Source: SIG307 sp045596385 (GTDB lineage Bacteria > Bacillota > Clostridia > Lachnospirales > Lachnospiraceae). Taken from it: 64,000 nt of DNA. Position 1 is the stretch's first letter, and every line of letters starts with the position of its first letter. The notes beneath the pieces are model-generated. The model did no database searches, was not told the origin of the DNA, and saw only the letters and a program-made list of their open reading frames with translations. Both the position numbers and the translations under genes were made by a program. Shown in pieces: positions 26,972 through 36,326 of this stretch. The DNA is taken from positions 246,245 through 310,244 of the forward strand of contig JAZOCC010000024.1 in assembly GCA_045596385.1 (NCBI GenBank), in the 5' to 3' direction.

Positions 26972-28174
26972 CTAGTGGAACAGCTTCGGTACACCGTTGT
27001 ATAATACTTGATTTACGGAGTTAACGTCATGTCCGCCCGGTACCACGCACTGGTACAGGTTACCGTTGGCGAAGTTATCACAGTACTGGAAGGTGTCCGT
27101 GAGAAGCTTCATGGCGTTTATCTGCGGTGTCAGGTTCGGGTTGGCGGAATCGCTGGTACCGCAACCGCTATAGATAAAGAATTCCTCTGCGGTTTTCCCG
27201 CTCTCTGCTACTTTGTCTGCCAAATGTTGTGCGGTTTGTGTTGCTTTGCTGCTGCCTGCGGTCATACCCATAGCCCAGCAGTCGCCGCTCATCGGCATGA
27301 AGTAGGCAAATTCGTTCAGACAATGCTCGAATACGGACCAGGTGGTAACACCGCCCATGGAGAAACCGCCGAAGGCACGGTGGGTTCTGGAGGCCGCTAA
27401 CCCTTCCGGAGTGACATCTTCTGCGTGGGTATGGAACTTGGTTTCCAGTACCGGAACCACATCATTCATCAGTTCATAATGGAAATCCAGACAGTTTCTT
27501 GTGGCATCGTTGCTGTATTCGGTATAGTAGGATACGGCACAGACAATCATCGGCTCGATTTCGCCGGTATAAATCATGTTGTCCAACATACGGGTAAACT
27601 TACTCTTTAAGCCTTCTCCGCCGAGGAACCACTTCGGAGAATCACCGCCGCCGTGCATCAGGTACAGCACGTTGTATTTGGTTTCGGTGTCGTTCTCGTC
27701 ATAGGAGGCCGGAAGATAAACCAGCGCAGACTTCTGATATACCTTGCCGTTATCAACCTTGTGATTTCTTGTCTCATAGGTAAGGTTAATGACGGAACCC
27801 TGCGGAGCATCGTTATTATACAAATAATTCGGCATGTTCTTCTGTGGAGTATTGTCCGTGTAGGTCCGTGCTCTGTCATAGGTGAAAAGCGGCGGAGTAG
27901 GAGTCACCGGGACCGGCGTCGGCTCCGGGGTAACTGTCGGAATCGGCGTAGAGGTCGGACGCTTGGTTGGCGTCGGACGCGGCGTTTTGGTCGGGCGCGG
28001 TGTCTTTGTCGGCTCCGGGATTGCTGTGGCATCAGGGGTGTCTGTGTCTTCAAGGGATGCGGTCGGTGCCGGTGTGTTTTGTGTATTGTCAACGGCCGGA
28101 TCTACCGGCTTACTGCTACAGCCGGCCAGTGTCAGTGTGGCTGCCATAAGTAAAAAGAACAATGATTTCTTCAT
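26972..28174 (-). CDS. Lipoprotein esterase, CE1/feruloyl-esterase-like
   Basis: Surface lipoprotein of 400 residues. The start at 28174 has AAAGGAGA upstream and gives a clean lipoprotein signal (MKKSLFFLL...LAGC, Cys19). A Pro/Thr-rich spacer at about 40-90 keeps the enzyme away from the membrane. The rest is an alpha/beta hydrolase of the esterase D/CE1 type, with LYLMHGGG (oxyanion region), the nucleophile Ser in GGFSMGG and a His in PGGHDVN. Such enzymes remove ferulate or acetate from xylan. That fits the xylosidases nearby but is inferred. The spacer also resembles those of other exported clostridial enzymes. Confidence 0.82.
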   Translation of the reverse strand: MKKSLFFLLMAATLTLAGCSSKPVDPAVDNTQNTPAPTASLEDTDTPDATAIPEPTKTPRPTKTPRPTPTKRPTSTPIPTVTPEPTPVPVTPTPPLFTYDRARTYTDNTPQKNMPNYLYNNDAPQGSVINLTYETRNHKVDNGKVYQKSALVYLPASYDENDTETKYNVLYLMHGGGDSPKWFLGGEGLKSKFTRMLDNMIYTGEIEPMIVCAVSYYTEYSNDATRNCLDFHYELMNDVVPVLETKFHTHAEDVTPEGLAASRTHRAFGGFSMGGVTTWSVFEHCLNEFAYFMPMSGDCWAMGMTAGSSKATQTAQHLADKVAESGKTAEEFFIYSGCGTSDSANPNLTPQINAMKLLTDTFQYCDNFANGNLYQCVVPGGHDVNSVNQVLYNGVPKLFH

Positions 28175-28417
28175 AAGAATCTCCTTTGGGTATGAAATAT
28201 TCTCGGAGTGTTGCAAACGACTCCAAAAGTGCCCTTTAGTGGTATCTTACCTTATTTTGAGACGGAGTGCAATGTGATTTAAAAAATTAATTCAGAAAAT
28301 GAGCGGAAGGGACGATATAAAGAAGGGAGAAAAAAGAATTTTCTTTTCTCAGGAAATGTGATATGCTAAGGAAAAGGATATCCATAAGGAAATTATACTA
28401 AAAGCGAGGGTTAAATT

Positions 28418-30898
28418 ATGGCAAATAACAGACCGAGAGCCAGACAAAAATATGTGACCGGAGGCAGCAAGGGCGTAAAGCGTCGCGGAAGCGGCCTCGG
28501 TACGGGACCGGTAGGCGGAGGCAGACCGGGCGGAAGCAGCGGAAGTATGAGTAGCAGCGGAAGCGGCGGTTATTCCGGCAGAGGAACTCGTTCTTCCGGC
28601 GGAAAAGGTTCCATGCTGTTTATTATTATTGCGGTAGTCGTACTGCTTTTGAGCGGCGGAGGCGGCCTTGCGGGATTGCTTGGGGGCGGAAGTTCCGATT
28701 CCGGTAATTCGAGCGGTGGTGGTTCGTCTGTGTTGGGCGAATTGATCGGCGGAGGCTCCTCAGGCGGCGGTTCTTCCGTATTGGGAGATTTGAGCAGCTT
28801 GGGAAATCTCGGCTCCCTGCTTGGCGGTTTAAACAGCGGTACCACCAGTACCGGCTGGGATATGGAAAGTAATACGAGTAAGTTAAATACCGCCGTAGCA
28901 AAGGGTGCCAGAGAAAAGCGCACTGAGATTCTCGGCAAGGGAAAAGACGAAGTCACGATTATGGTGTATATGTGCGGTACCGACCTGGAGTCCCGCTCCG
29001 GCATGGGTACTTCGGATTTGCAGGAGATGCTTGCTGCGGATTTGGGCGAGAATGTCAATCTTCTTGTGTATACCGGCGGCTGTTCCAAGTGGCAGAATAA
29101 TGTGGTGAGCAGCACAAAGAACCAGATTTATCTCATTAAGAACGGTAAGATGAAGCTCCTTGAAGAGTATAAGGCGGTTTCCATGACGAATCCGGACACC
29201 CTGACCGGTTTTATCAAGTGGTGTGATAAGGAATATCCGGCGAATCGTAATATGCTGATTTTCTGGGATCACGGTTCCGGTTCCATTAACGGCTACGGTT
29301 ATGATGAAAAGTTTAAGACTTCCGGTTCCATGGATTTGTCCGAGATTAACCAGGCACTGAAAAAGAGCGGTGTTACCTTTGACTTTGTGGGCTTTGATGC
29401 GTGCCTGATGGCAACGTTGGAAACGGCGCTGATGCTGACAAGCTATTCGGATTACATGATTGCTTCCGAAGAAACGGAGCCGGGTGTGGGCTGGTACTAC
29501 ACCGACTGGCTGACGGCATTGGGTGAGAATACGTCCATGTCCACGTTGGATATCGGTAAGAATATTGTAGATGATTTCGTAGAAACCTGCGCAGTAAAGT
29601 GCAGAGGCCAGAAGACCACCCTTTCCGTTGTAGATCTGGCGGAGCTGGAAAAGACGGTACCGGCGGATTTTAAGAACTTCTCCAAGTCGGCCAGCGAATT
29701 GATAAAGAATAATGAATATAAGACGGTGTCGGATGCCCGTTACAATACAAGAGAGTTTGCTCAGGCATCTGCCATCGACCAGGTGGATTTGGTGCATCTG
29801 GCAAAGAATATGGGCACCGAAGCCGGAGAAGAACTGGCAGAGACATTGCTTAATGCCGTAAAGTACAACCGTACATCAAGCGATATGACCAATGCTTACG
29901 GTTTGTCTATTTACTTCCCGTATAAGAAGGTATCTGCGGTAGATAATGTGGTGGATACTTACGAAGCCATCGGTATGGATGAGGAGTATGCCCGTTGCAT
30001 TCAGGAGTTTGCAAGCCTGGAAGTCGGCGGTCAGACTTCGGCAGGCGGTACGACTTCTGCGTTGCCGTCCCTTTTAGGAAACTTACTGGGCGGCGGTAGC
30101 AGTTCGAGCAGTTCCGGCGGCAGTGCCGATCTTATCGGAAGCCTGCTTGGCAGCTTTTTAAGCAACCGCGGAAATATTGAAGGACTGGACAGAGGAAACA
30201 TTGATTTCTTCAGCGAAAGCAATATGGACACGGATGCTATGGCAACCTATTTGTCTCAGAATTACTTTGATGCGTCGGCTCTTGTTTGGACCGAGAACAA
30301 TGAGGGACAAAGAGTGCTGCACCTTTCCGAAGAACAGTGGAGTCTGGTACACAGCCTTGAGATGAACATGTTCTACGATGACGGAGAGGGCTATGTGGAC
30401 TTAGGCTTTGACAATGTATTTGAGTTTGATAAAAACGGCGATTTAATCGGGGATACGGACCGTACCTGGCTTGCCATCAATGGTCAGCCGGTGGCGTACT
30501 ACTATCTGGATACCATGGACGACGGCGAAAATTACAGCATTACCGGTCGTGTGCCGGCACTGTTAAACGGCGAGAGAGTGGATTTGATTTTAGTATTTGA
30601 TAATGCAAATCCGTACGGCTATATTGCGGGAGCACGCACCGTATACACTGAGGGCGAGACGGAGACCGTGGCAAAGGCAATGGGTGAGCTTCAGGTCGGT
30701 GACACCTTGGATTTCCTGTGCGACTACTATTCCTACGGCGGCGAGTACATGGACAGCTACTATCTGGGGGAGCAGATGACGGTAACGGACAACATGGTCA
30801 TCAGCAACGTGGCTGTAGGTGAAGGCGACGTAAAGGTGACCTTCCGCTTTACGGATATTTATAACCAGCAGTACTGGACAGAGGCGTTTGAGGAGTAA
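28418..30898 (+). CDS. Clostripain-family (C11) cysteine peptidase, membrane-anchored
   Basis: Protein of 826 residues. The N-terminal ~65 residues are basic and Gly/Ser/Arg-rich. A single hydrophobic helix (about 66-87) and a long Gly/Ser-rich linker follow. The C11 peptidase domain runs from about 170. It shows VTIMVYMCGTDLES, the catalytic His285 in FWDHGSGS and Cys329 in GFDACLMATLE. A second Ser/Gly linker near 545-590 leads to an unrecognised C-terminal beta-rich domain of about 240 residues. The layout suggests a type II membrane protein with the peptidase outside. Clostripain relatives cleave after Arg; the specificity here is not known. Confidence 0.85.
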   Translation: MANNRPRARQKYVTGGSKGVKRRGSGLGTGPVGGGRPGGSSGSMSSSGSGGYSGRGTRSSGGKGSMLFIIIAVVVLLLSGGGGLAGLLGGGSSDSGNSSGGGSSVLGELIGGGSSGGGSSVLGDLSSLGNLGSLLGGLNSGTTSTGWDMESNTSKLNTAVAKGAREKRTEILGKGKDEVTIMVYMCGTDLESRSGMGTSDLQEMLAADLGENVNLLVYTGGCSKWQNNVVSSTKNQIYLIKNGKMKLLEEYKAVSMTNPDTLTGFIKWCDKEYPANRNMLIFWDHGSGSINGYGYDEKFKTSGSMDLSEINQALKKSGVTFDFVGFDACLMATLETALMLTSYSDYMIASEETEPGVGWYYTDWLTALGENTSMSTLDIGKNIVDDFVETCAVKCRGQKTTLSVVDLAELEKTVPADFKNFSKSASELIKNNEYKTVSDARYNTREFAQASAIDQVDLVHLAKNMGTEAGEELAETLLNAVKYNRTSSDMTNAYGLSIYFPYKKVSAVDNVVDTYEAIGMDEEYARCIQEFASLEVGGQTSAGGTTSALPSLLGNLLGGGSSSSSSGGSADLIGSLLGSFLSNRGNIEGLDRGNIDFFSESNMDTDAMATYLSQNYFDASALVWTENNEGQRVLHLSEEQWSLVHSLEMNMFYDDGEGYVDLGFDNVFEFDKNGDLIGDTDRTWLAINGQPVAYYYLDTMDDGENYSITGRVPALLNGERVDLILVFDNANPYGYIAGARTVYTEGETETVAKAMGELQVGDTLDFLCDYYSYGGEYMDSYYLGEQMTVTDNMVISNVAVGEGDVKVTFRFTDIYNQQYWTEAFEE

Positions 30899-30915
30899 TC
30901 CGAAGAATCAACGGT

Positions 30916-30958
30916 CGGTGCATTTGCGACGAACAATCGTGAATGCACCGGCCTTTTT
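30916..30958 (+). terminator. Terminator after clostripain-like gene
   Basis: Arms CGGTGCATT (30916-30924) and AATGCACCG (30942-30950), then GCC and TTTTT. Confidence 0.8.
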
Positions 30959-31079
30959 GTTTCAGTGAACCAATTGAAATAATTTGTTATCTCAGTGAAA
31001 CCTTTTTTGTCGTTTCGGTGTATTATAAGTGAAGTCGGAACACGGACTGAAGAAAAATAGGAAAAAGAGAGGGGAATCT

Positions 31080-32354
31080 ATGAACGAAGAAGAAAGAAAA
31101 ACAAGTTTGATTGTATTTCTTATGATACTTTTGCTGGGTGTGTTGGCAGGATGCGGAGGAAGTGTCGGGAATGAGGAGAAAACGCCGGACACAACACCGG
31201 AACCGGCACTGTATGCGGAGTTCGATGAACCGTTTGAATTGGAAGTAGGTTATGCGGTAACGGTGGGCCGCCCGGGAATTCTTTTGTGTCTGAACGTTGC
31301 GACACATTATCCGGACTATACGTGGATCGGGTATACTTTGACGGTAGACGGTAAGACCTATTCGGGAGGCGGTGCCTGTTATGAGGATGATTCGCATCTG
31401 ATTCAGACTCCCTTTGTTCAGCATGTGGTAAGGTTCATAGACAGTACCGAGCCGAGAAAGGCAACTCTTATGCTGACAGAGAACTACGAGGTACAAAAAC
31501 CTCTTGTGTTGTCCGGAAACGCAGAGGATTTATATGTGACGGAAAAGCCGGAATATGTGGAGTCGGAACGTATTGTGATGTTCATTGATAAAGGGATAGA
31601 AATACCGGGGAATATACTGGAGCAGACGGAATCCCTCATGTCTCTTGTGGAAAAAGAAACGGGATTACGGTTCTTTAATGATACCGGATATTGTACCGCT
31701 CCGAGTGATGTACGCTATGTAATCTGGGGACAGGACGGGTTTCTGGGAGTGGATGAGGAACAGAAGAAATTCCACATTTTTGTAGTGTCTCATGATGTTT
31801 GGTGGCCGAGCAGCATCGGAGAATCGATTGTTTTGGGACCGGAGGATATCCGGTTCGGAACGGGAGAAGGAAATACGGCGGTTCATGAACTGACCCATGC
31901 GGTGCATCAGAGAAACGGAGTGCAGATGAATCGTGTCATTGATGAAGGCTTTGCGACGTACATAGAAGGGAAAATCTGCTATGAAGATGAGCTGTTTACG
32001 TTTGATTATGATGCCCGTGAGAATTATGATGCAGTCTACGTAGAAATTACACCGGAGACTGCAGAAAAAGAGTTTGTAGATGCGGCAATGAACGAGTACG
32101 ACTATCTTTACGGATATTGGTTTATTACGTATTTGACAGACAATTACGGAGATGATATTTTCCGAAAGTTGCTGGAAACAGCCAACACAGAGGCGGACGA
32201 ATACCAGGGAGAGATGACGAAGGAGGAGATGGTACCGATTGTTAAGAAGGTAACGTCGGAAACCATATTTGAAGAGTTCGGAGCCTGGTTTGAAGAAACG
32301 GCAAAGGATTGGCCGAGAGCGACGATATATCGAGCGGGTGAAGAAGTGCAGTAA
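31080..32354 (+). CDS. Lipoprotein with HExxH metallopeptidase motif
   Basis: Lipoprotein of 424 residues. The ATG at 31080 follows AGAGAGGGG and gives a lipoprotein signal with LAGC (Cys25). After a Thr/Pro-rich spacer comes a ~150-residue region without a recognised domain. Then comes a zinc-protease-like segment with H269-E-L-T-H273 and a downstream D288-E289 in IDEGFATY, the gluzincin pattern with the third ligand about 16 residues on. The C-terminus has an acidic, Tyr-rich part. The combination suggests an extracellular zinc peptidase. I cannot assign a MEROPS family. It is monocistronic, with a strong terminator after it. Confidence 0.7.
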   Translation: MNEEERKTSLIVFLMILLLGVLAGCGGSVGNEEKTPDTTPEPALYAEFDEPFELEVGYAVTVGRPGILLCLNVATHYPDYTWIGYTLTVDGKTYSGGGACYEDDSHLIQTPFVQHVVRFIDSTEPRKATLMLTENYEVQKPLVLSGNAEDLYVTEKPEYVESERIVMFIDKGIEIPGNILEQTESLMSLVEKETGLRFFNDTGYCTAPSDVRYVIWGQDGFLGVDEEQKKFHIFVVSHDVWWPSSIGESIVLGPEDIRFGTGEGNTAVHELTHAVHQRNGVQMNRVIDEGFATYIEGKICYEDELFTFDYDARENYDAVYVEITPETAEKEFVDAAMNEYDYLYGYWFITYLTDNYGDDIFRKLLETANTEADEYQGEMTKEEMVPIVKKVTSETIFEEFGAWFEETAKDWPRATIYRAGEEVQ

Positions 32355-32409
32355 GAAAACGGATATCGTAGGGTGGTGTTGAGAGTTTAATTCGAAATAT
32401 GAATGAGAA

Positions 32410-32446
32410 AGCACAGAACAGGAAATTCGGTTCTGTGCTTTTTTTC
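32410..32446 (+). terminator. Terminator after HExxH lipoprotein gene
   Basis: Perfect 10-bp arms AGCACAGAAC (32410-32419) and GTTCTGTGCT (32430-32439), followed by a run of eight Ts. Confidence 0.9.
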
Positions 32447-32523
32447 TTGACTCTGTCCCGAGGACATAGTTTATGATGAAGCCAAACGAACGAAATGTTC
32501 AAAAGGACGAAGGAGATGACGAC

Positions 32524-33495
32524 ATGAAGCTCGTACTCAGACTATTTCAAAACCGAAAAGCAACAGTGTTATTGACATTGCTTTGCTGTGTGGGCTCGGT
32601 GGTTACTACATTGCTTTGGAATAAGGACTTGGCAGTGATGATTGACGGGGTACAGGGCGGCATGGGCCTGGACATGGAGCAGGTTGCGTGGTGTGTGGTG
32701 TATTTGATACTTGCGGCGTTGCTTCAAGGAGCGATGCAGTTTTTATCCGCTTATGCGGGGGAGTATGCGGTGCATGATTTGCGTATGAGGCTGGCAAGGG
32801 TGACCATGGGAAGGGAGTACGCTTCTGTCGCCAAAGAAAACTCGGCGGAGCTGATTTCCCTGCAGCAAAATGAGATGGAGGAAATCAACCATTATGTATC
32901 GGATAATTTGTTTACGCTATGTACTACGGTTATCAGTTTTTTGTTTACGTTGTTGTTTTTATTGATGCAGAATGCAAACCTCACACTTTTATATTTGATA
33001 CCTGTTGCGGGGATGGCGGTGTATACCACCCTTTCCGGAAAGGTGATTTACCGTTACACCAAGGAAGAACAGGAACAGCAAAAGAAGATGAACGGAGTGG
33101 CAGGGACGCTTCTTTCTCTGTTTCCGGTGGTGCGGATTTATGAGGCGGAAAAGGTGCTGGAGCGAAGCTATAGGTCTCGGATTGACGGATGGAAACATGC
33201 GGTGGTGACGCAGGAGAAAACGAAAGCAAAGCTGATGTCAATCTCAGGTATGTTATCGTGCATTCCGCTTGTACTTTTGATGCTGGTGGGTGGCAGGATG
33301 GTTTTAAAGGGGGCGCTTTCCATCGGGATGTTGTATGTGTTTATTAATTTGTCGGGAAATGTGTCCGGGGTGATGATTAATATTTCGGTGCATCTGGCGA
33401 ATTTCAGACGTTTTTGCGGAAATCTGGAACGGGTATGGGAGTGTATGGAGACGGAAGGAGAGCGGGAACATGAGTGTGCTGTTGCGAGAGATTAG
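32524..33495 (+). CDS. ABC exporter membrane subunit without ATPase domain
   Basis: Transmembrane half of an exporter-type ABC transporter, 323 residues, with about six helices and the coupling-helix-like segment around LRMRLARVTMGREY. The ATG at 32524 is preferred because GGAGATGACGAC precedes it; an upstream ATG at 32473 lacks a site. The sequence ends where a fused ATPase domain would normally begin, with the usual ...RVWECMETEGERE end. It overlaps the stand-alone ATPase gene by 26 bases in another frame. It is therefore either a natural split of a half-transporter or an old frameshift. The substrate is unknown. Confidence 0.82.
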   Translation: MKLVLRLFQNRKATVLLTLLCCVGSVVTTLLWNKDLAVMIDGVQGGMGLDMEQVAWCVVYLILAALLQGAMQFLSAYAGEYAVHDLRMRLARVTMGREYASVAKENSAELISLQQNEMEEINHYVSDNLFTLCTTVISFLFTLLFLLMQNANLTLLYLIPVAGMAVYTTLSGKVIYRYTKEEQEQQKKMNGVAGTLLSLFPVVRIYEAEKVLERSYRSRIDGWKHAVVTQEKTKAKLMSISGMLSCIPLVLLMLVGGRMVLKGALSIGMLYVFINLSGNVSGVMINISVHLANFRRFCGNLERVWECMETEGEREHECAVARD

Positions 33496-34114
33496 CTTTT
33501 GTTACGGAGAGAAAAAGATTTTGGACCGGATTTCGCTAACGGTTCGTGAAAAAGAACACATCGGGATTTTAGGGGGCAGCGGCTGCGGGAAAAGTACGTT
33601 GTTAAAGATACTTGCGGGGCTGTATCCGGTAAAGGACGGATATTGTGAAGTGGCGGGAGAGAGTTCGCCGGAAGGAATACGAGAGCAAGTGGCCGTGGTC
33701 ATGCAGACCCCGGGGCTGTTTCCCTTGTCCATAAGAGAGAATATTACATGCGGGCATCCCATTCCGGAAGAAAAAGTGTGGGAAGCGGTGCGGGCTGCGC
33801 AACTGGAAGACTGGGTACGCGGACTGCGGTCGGGGCTTGACAGCCTTGTGGGAGAACGGGGCGGCAATCTTTCCGGAGGACAGGCACAACGGATTGCCAT
33901 CGCAAGAGCGATTGCAAAGGATGCACCGGTGGTGCTGTTGGATGAACCAACCTCTGCGTTAGACGGAGAGACGGCAGATGCTCTGTTGCGGGCCATGGAC
34001 CGACTGACGGAAGGAAAGACGGTGATTCACGTGACACACCGGGAAGAAACGATACAAAACTACGACAGGATACTGGTGCTAAAGGAGGGGAAGCTGTTTG
34101 AGAAAGAGTCTTAG
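33470..34114 (+). CDS. ABC transporter ATP-binding protein
   Basis: Nucleotide-binding subunit of 214 residues. It has all canonical motifs: Walker A GGSGCGKST (about 33-41), Q-loop VVMQTPG, signature LSGGQAQR (about 134-141), Walker B VVLLDEPTSALDG and H-loop VTHRE. It starts like the ATPase half of an exporter (LLREISFCYGEKKILDRISL). It overlaps the preceding membrane subunit by 26 bases and the following one by 17, so all three are translated as one coupled unit. It is the only ATPase gene in the cluster, so it probably homodimerises beneath two different membrane subunits. Confidence 0.92.
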   Translation: MSVLLREISFCYGEKKILDRISLTVREKEHIGILGGSGCGKSTLLKILAGLYPVKDGYCEVAGESSPEGIREQVAVVMQTPGLFPLSIRENITCGHPIPEEKVWEAVRAAQLEDWVRGLRSGLDSLVGERGGNLSGGQAQRIAIARAIAKDAPVVLLDEPTSALDGETADALLRAMDRLTEGKTVIHVTHREETIQNYDRILVLKEGKLFEKES

Positions 34115-35060
34115 CCGGGTGTTCGGGCGTCTGGGCGGAGCAGTGACCTATTGCTTTTTACTCCTGCTCCGTAGTCCGGTGGATACGGTGTTATGCATCA
34201 TCAACGCACTCCTTTTGCGGCACGTGTTTCAGGCAATTGAAGGGGGAGATGAAAGAGGATTATGGATGACCTGCGCAATATTCGGCGTGGCAAATCTGTG
34301 CCTGTTTCTTTATAACGGGACGCTGTGGGGACGGTTTGCCGTGTTTTCCGCAAAGCTTGTGGGGAAACTGAAGCAGTTTTTGTTTGAGTCCATGTTGAAA
34401 CTGCCTTTGGAACGAATCGAGGAAAAGACCACCGGGGCATGGCTGACCCGGTTAAACAGTGATGTGACCATGACGTTGAATTTGTTGACCGGTGCATTAA
34501 ATTTACCCCATCTGGTGTTTGCAACGGTCCGAATCGGGGTGACGGCAGTGCTGTTCGGAAGCATCAGTCCGCTGCTTTTGGCGCTGGAACTGGCGGTATT
34601 GGTACCCCATGTGTTCCTGCGGCAACTGTTTGTGGTTCGGCCTATGGAACGGCTGGTCAAAGAAGCGCAGGAGAGGATGGAGAGTGCGACGGTTTTTCTG
34701 GAAACCACGGTGGAGTGCGGGGATACCATACGGCTGTACGACGCCGGGGAATTGTTGCTGAACCGATATCGGGAAAGCAGTCTTTCGGTAGTAAAAGCCC
34801 GTTTGCGCAGTAATGTCAGAAAAACGTTGGGAGAGCTTTTGCAAATGCTCCTAAGCAGGGGAGGATATCTCTTGCTATTTTGTTTCGGATGTGAGATGAT
34901 AAGTGCAGGAAAGCTGGATTTCGGGACCTTAATCGAAGCACTTCAATACCGGAGCGGAATGTTGATGGGAAGCATGATGTGGCTGAATTCCTATGCGGAG
35001 GTGCGAAAAAACAGTGTAGGACTGAAACGGATGGAGGAAATCTATGGAACAGAAGAATAG
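34098..35060 (+). CDS. ABC exporter membrane subunit, second copy
   Basis: Second membrane subunit, 320 residues, with helices near 15-35, 55-75, 130-175 and 245-275, and exporter-type segments such as FLFESMLKLPLERIEEKTTGAW (shortened here to the LPLERI core) and LNSDVTMTLN. As with the first, no ATPase domain is fused, and it ends RMEEIYG where one would start. It overlaps the ATPase gene by 17 bases and the MerR gene by 17. The gene order membrane-ATPase-membrane is unusual for type IV exporters, where each membrane half usually carries its own ATPase. Confidence 0.82.
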   Translation: MRKSLSRVFGRLGGAVTYCFLLLLRSPVDTVLCIINALLLRHVFQAIEGGDERGLWMTCAIFGVANLCLFLYNGTLWGRFAVFSAKLVGKLKQFLFESMLKLPLERIEEKTTGAWLTRLNSDVTMTLNLLTGALNLPHLVFATVRIGVTAVLFGSISPLLLALELAVLVPHVFLRQLFVVRPMERLVKEAQERMESATVFLETTVECGDTIRLYDAGELLLNRYRESSLSVVKARLRSNVRKTLGELLQMLLSRGGYLLLFCFGCEMISAGKLDFGTLIEALQYRSGMLMGSMMWLNSYAEVRKNSVGLKRMEEIYGTEE

Positions 35061-35553
35061 AGATAACTTAATAGAGGAAAACGGGGAAGAAACGTTACTG
35101 AAAATCGGAGAGGTGGCGGACTTTTTTCAGATTTCCGTAAAGGCGGTGCGTATTTACGAGAAGAAGGGGATTATTACGCCGGCTTATATCGATCCGGAAT
35201 CGGGATATCGTTATTATACACCGGACCAGTTACACCAATTGGCCGCACTGCTGGAACTGAAAGCATTGGGATTTTCCTTGGATGAAATCAAAGATGTCAT
35301 GGTGGGCGAAAGTTCAAAAGAGGTTTTATACAAGGCGATGCAGGAAAAGCTGAGAAACTGGGAAAACCTTGTTATCATGGCGCAAAGCAAAATGGATGCC
35401 ATTGAAAGTATATCGGAACGACTGGTGACCTCTAAGGAGGCCGAAAAGCTCCGGGAGCTTACGGAGGAAGAGCGGGCCTGGTTGTTGGTAAAGCTGGTCT
35501 GCGTGGAAAACGTGCAGGTGCAGAGTACGATTAATGAGGCGATTTGGTTGTAG
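35044..35553 (+). CDS. MerR family transcriptional regulator
   Basis: DNA-binding regulator of 169 residues. The MerR winged helix-turn-helix spans about 19-90 (LLKIGEVADFFQISVKAVRIYEKKGII, split across helices, then SGYRYYTPDQLHQL). A dimerisation coiled coil follows at about 95-140, and the C-terminal tail lacks a recognised drug-binding domain. It overlaps the ABC membrane gene by 17 bases, so it is co-translated with the exporter and most likely controls it in response to the exported compound. MerR proteins act on promoters with 19-20-base spacers; none is obvious before 32524. Confidence 0.9.
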   Translation: MEQKNRDNLIEENGEETLLKIGEVADFFQISVKAVRIYEKKGIITPAYIDPESGYRYYTPDQLHQLAALLELKALGFSLDEIKDVMVGESSKEVLYKAMQEKLRNWENLVIMAQSKMDAIESISERLVTSKEAEKLRELTEEERAWLLVKLVCVENVQVQSTINEAIWL

Positions 35554-35586
35554 GCGGAGAAAATTACGCCGGCTGTGTATTACAGT

Positions 35587-36150
35587 TTACAATAGAAAAT
35601 TATAAAATTTAGCTTCTAAAAAAGCTTTGTATGCGGGAATGGATTGAGCCTTTTCATATTCACGGAATACAAGCTTTTTTATTTTATCCAGGCTGTCGGC
35701 ACTGTTTTCTTGGTATCTTACGATTTTGATTTTTCCTTCTTCTTTGGCCTGTTTTATTGCGAGGAAAGCATCCGGCACATATTCAAAGGATTCTATGGTG
35801 ACAGGTGTTTCACTGGCAATTACATATGGAATGTTCATGGTTTGGGTGCTAGGAATATGCGAGGTAGCATAGATATATCCGGAAACGCCTTTGTATGTTT
35901 CTTCCAGTGCATTTGGCCAGTATTCCAGAATCTCTAAAATATTATCTTCGGTAAAACGATAACTCATAAAACGGTAGTATCGGTCGGAAGATTCAAAGCC
36001 AATCTCTCTGCAATACCGTTCCACGGGATTGCTCAGATAAACCAATGTGTTTTCTTTTTTGGTAGAAAAATAGACCAGTGGGTTTCCGTGGCCGGAGGAA
36101 AACGGAATCAGGGTTTTGATGTCGGCGATATTACTTGCGTGATAGAACAT
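35587..36150 (-). CDS. Uncharacterised protein, 187 residues
   Basis: I do not recognise this protein. It begins MFYHASN and contains a Gly/Ser/His segment near residue 19 (SSGHGNP), followed by a VYFSTKKENTLVYLSNPVE segment, and a basic, Tyr-rich C-terminus. There is no signal peptide or membrane helix. The H-x-S...VYFST arrangement faintly recalls ADP-ribosyl-transferase-like folds, but no catalytic Glu motif can be fixed, so I make no claim. It has a good AAGGAG site. It is transcribed towards the MerR gene, so the two converge. Confidence 0.65.
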   Translation of the reverse strand: MFYHASNIADIKTLIPFSSGHGNPLVYFSTKKENTLVYLSNPVERYCREIGFESSDRYYRFMSYRFTEDNILEILEYWPNALEETYKGVSGYIYATSHIPSTQTMNIPYVIASETPVTIESFEYVPDAFLAIKQAKEEGKIKIVRYQENSADSLDKIKKLVFREYEKAQSIPAYKAFLEAKFYNFLL

Positions 36151-36239
36151 GGTTGAGGACTCCTTGTTGTATTTTTTGTTGGGATATAGTTGAAAAATGA
36201 TTTATGTATTTATGATAATTATAGAATCCGGTGGTCGGT

Positions 36240-36326
36240 ATTACAAGAATTGTAATTTGTCATGAAAAGTGGTATAATAATAGTGGAAAAACTGCTGTGG
36301 AGGAAAAACTACAGCGGTTTTTCTTT
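36240..36326 (+). promoter_or_regulatory. Promoter with palindromic operator and immediate terminator
   Basis: Palindrome ATTACAA-GAA-TTGTAAT (36240-36256) overlaps the -35 TTGTAA (36250-36255). A 17-base spacer leads to a perfect -10 TATAAT (36273-36278). A 10-bp hairpin (36289-36298 with 36311-36320) plus T-rich tract follows within a few bases of the expected start. Any transcript would be only about 40 bases unless the terminator is bypassed. Confidence 0.6.

Noticed and set aside
27653..28153. Open frames opposite the esterase gene
   Set aside because: They are complements of its Pro/Thr-rich spacer and conserved hydrolase codons.
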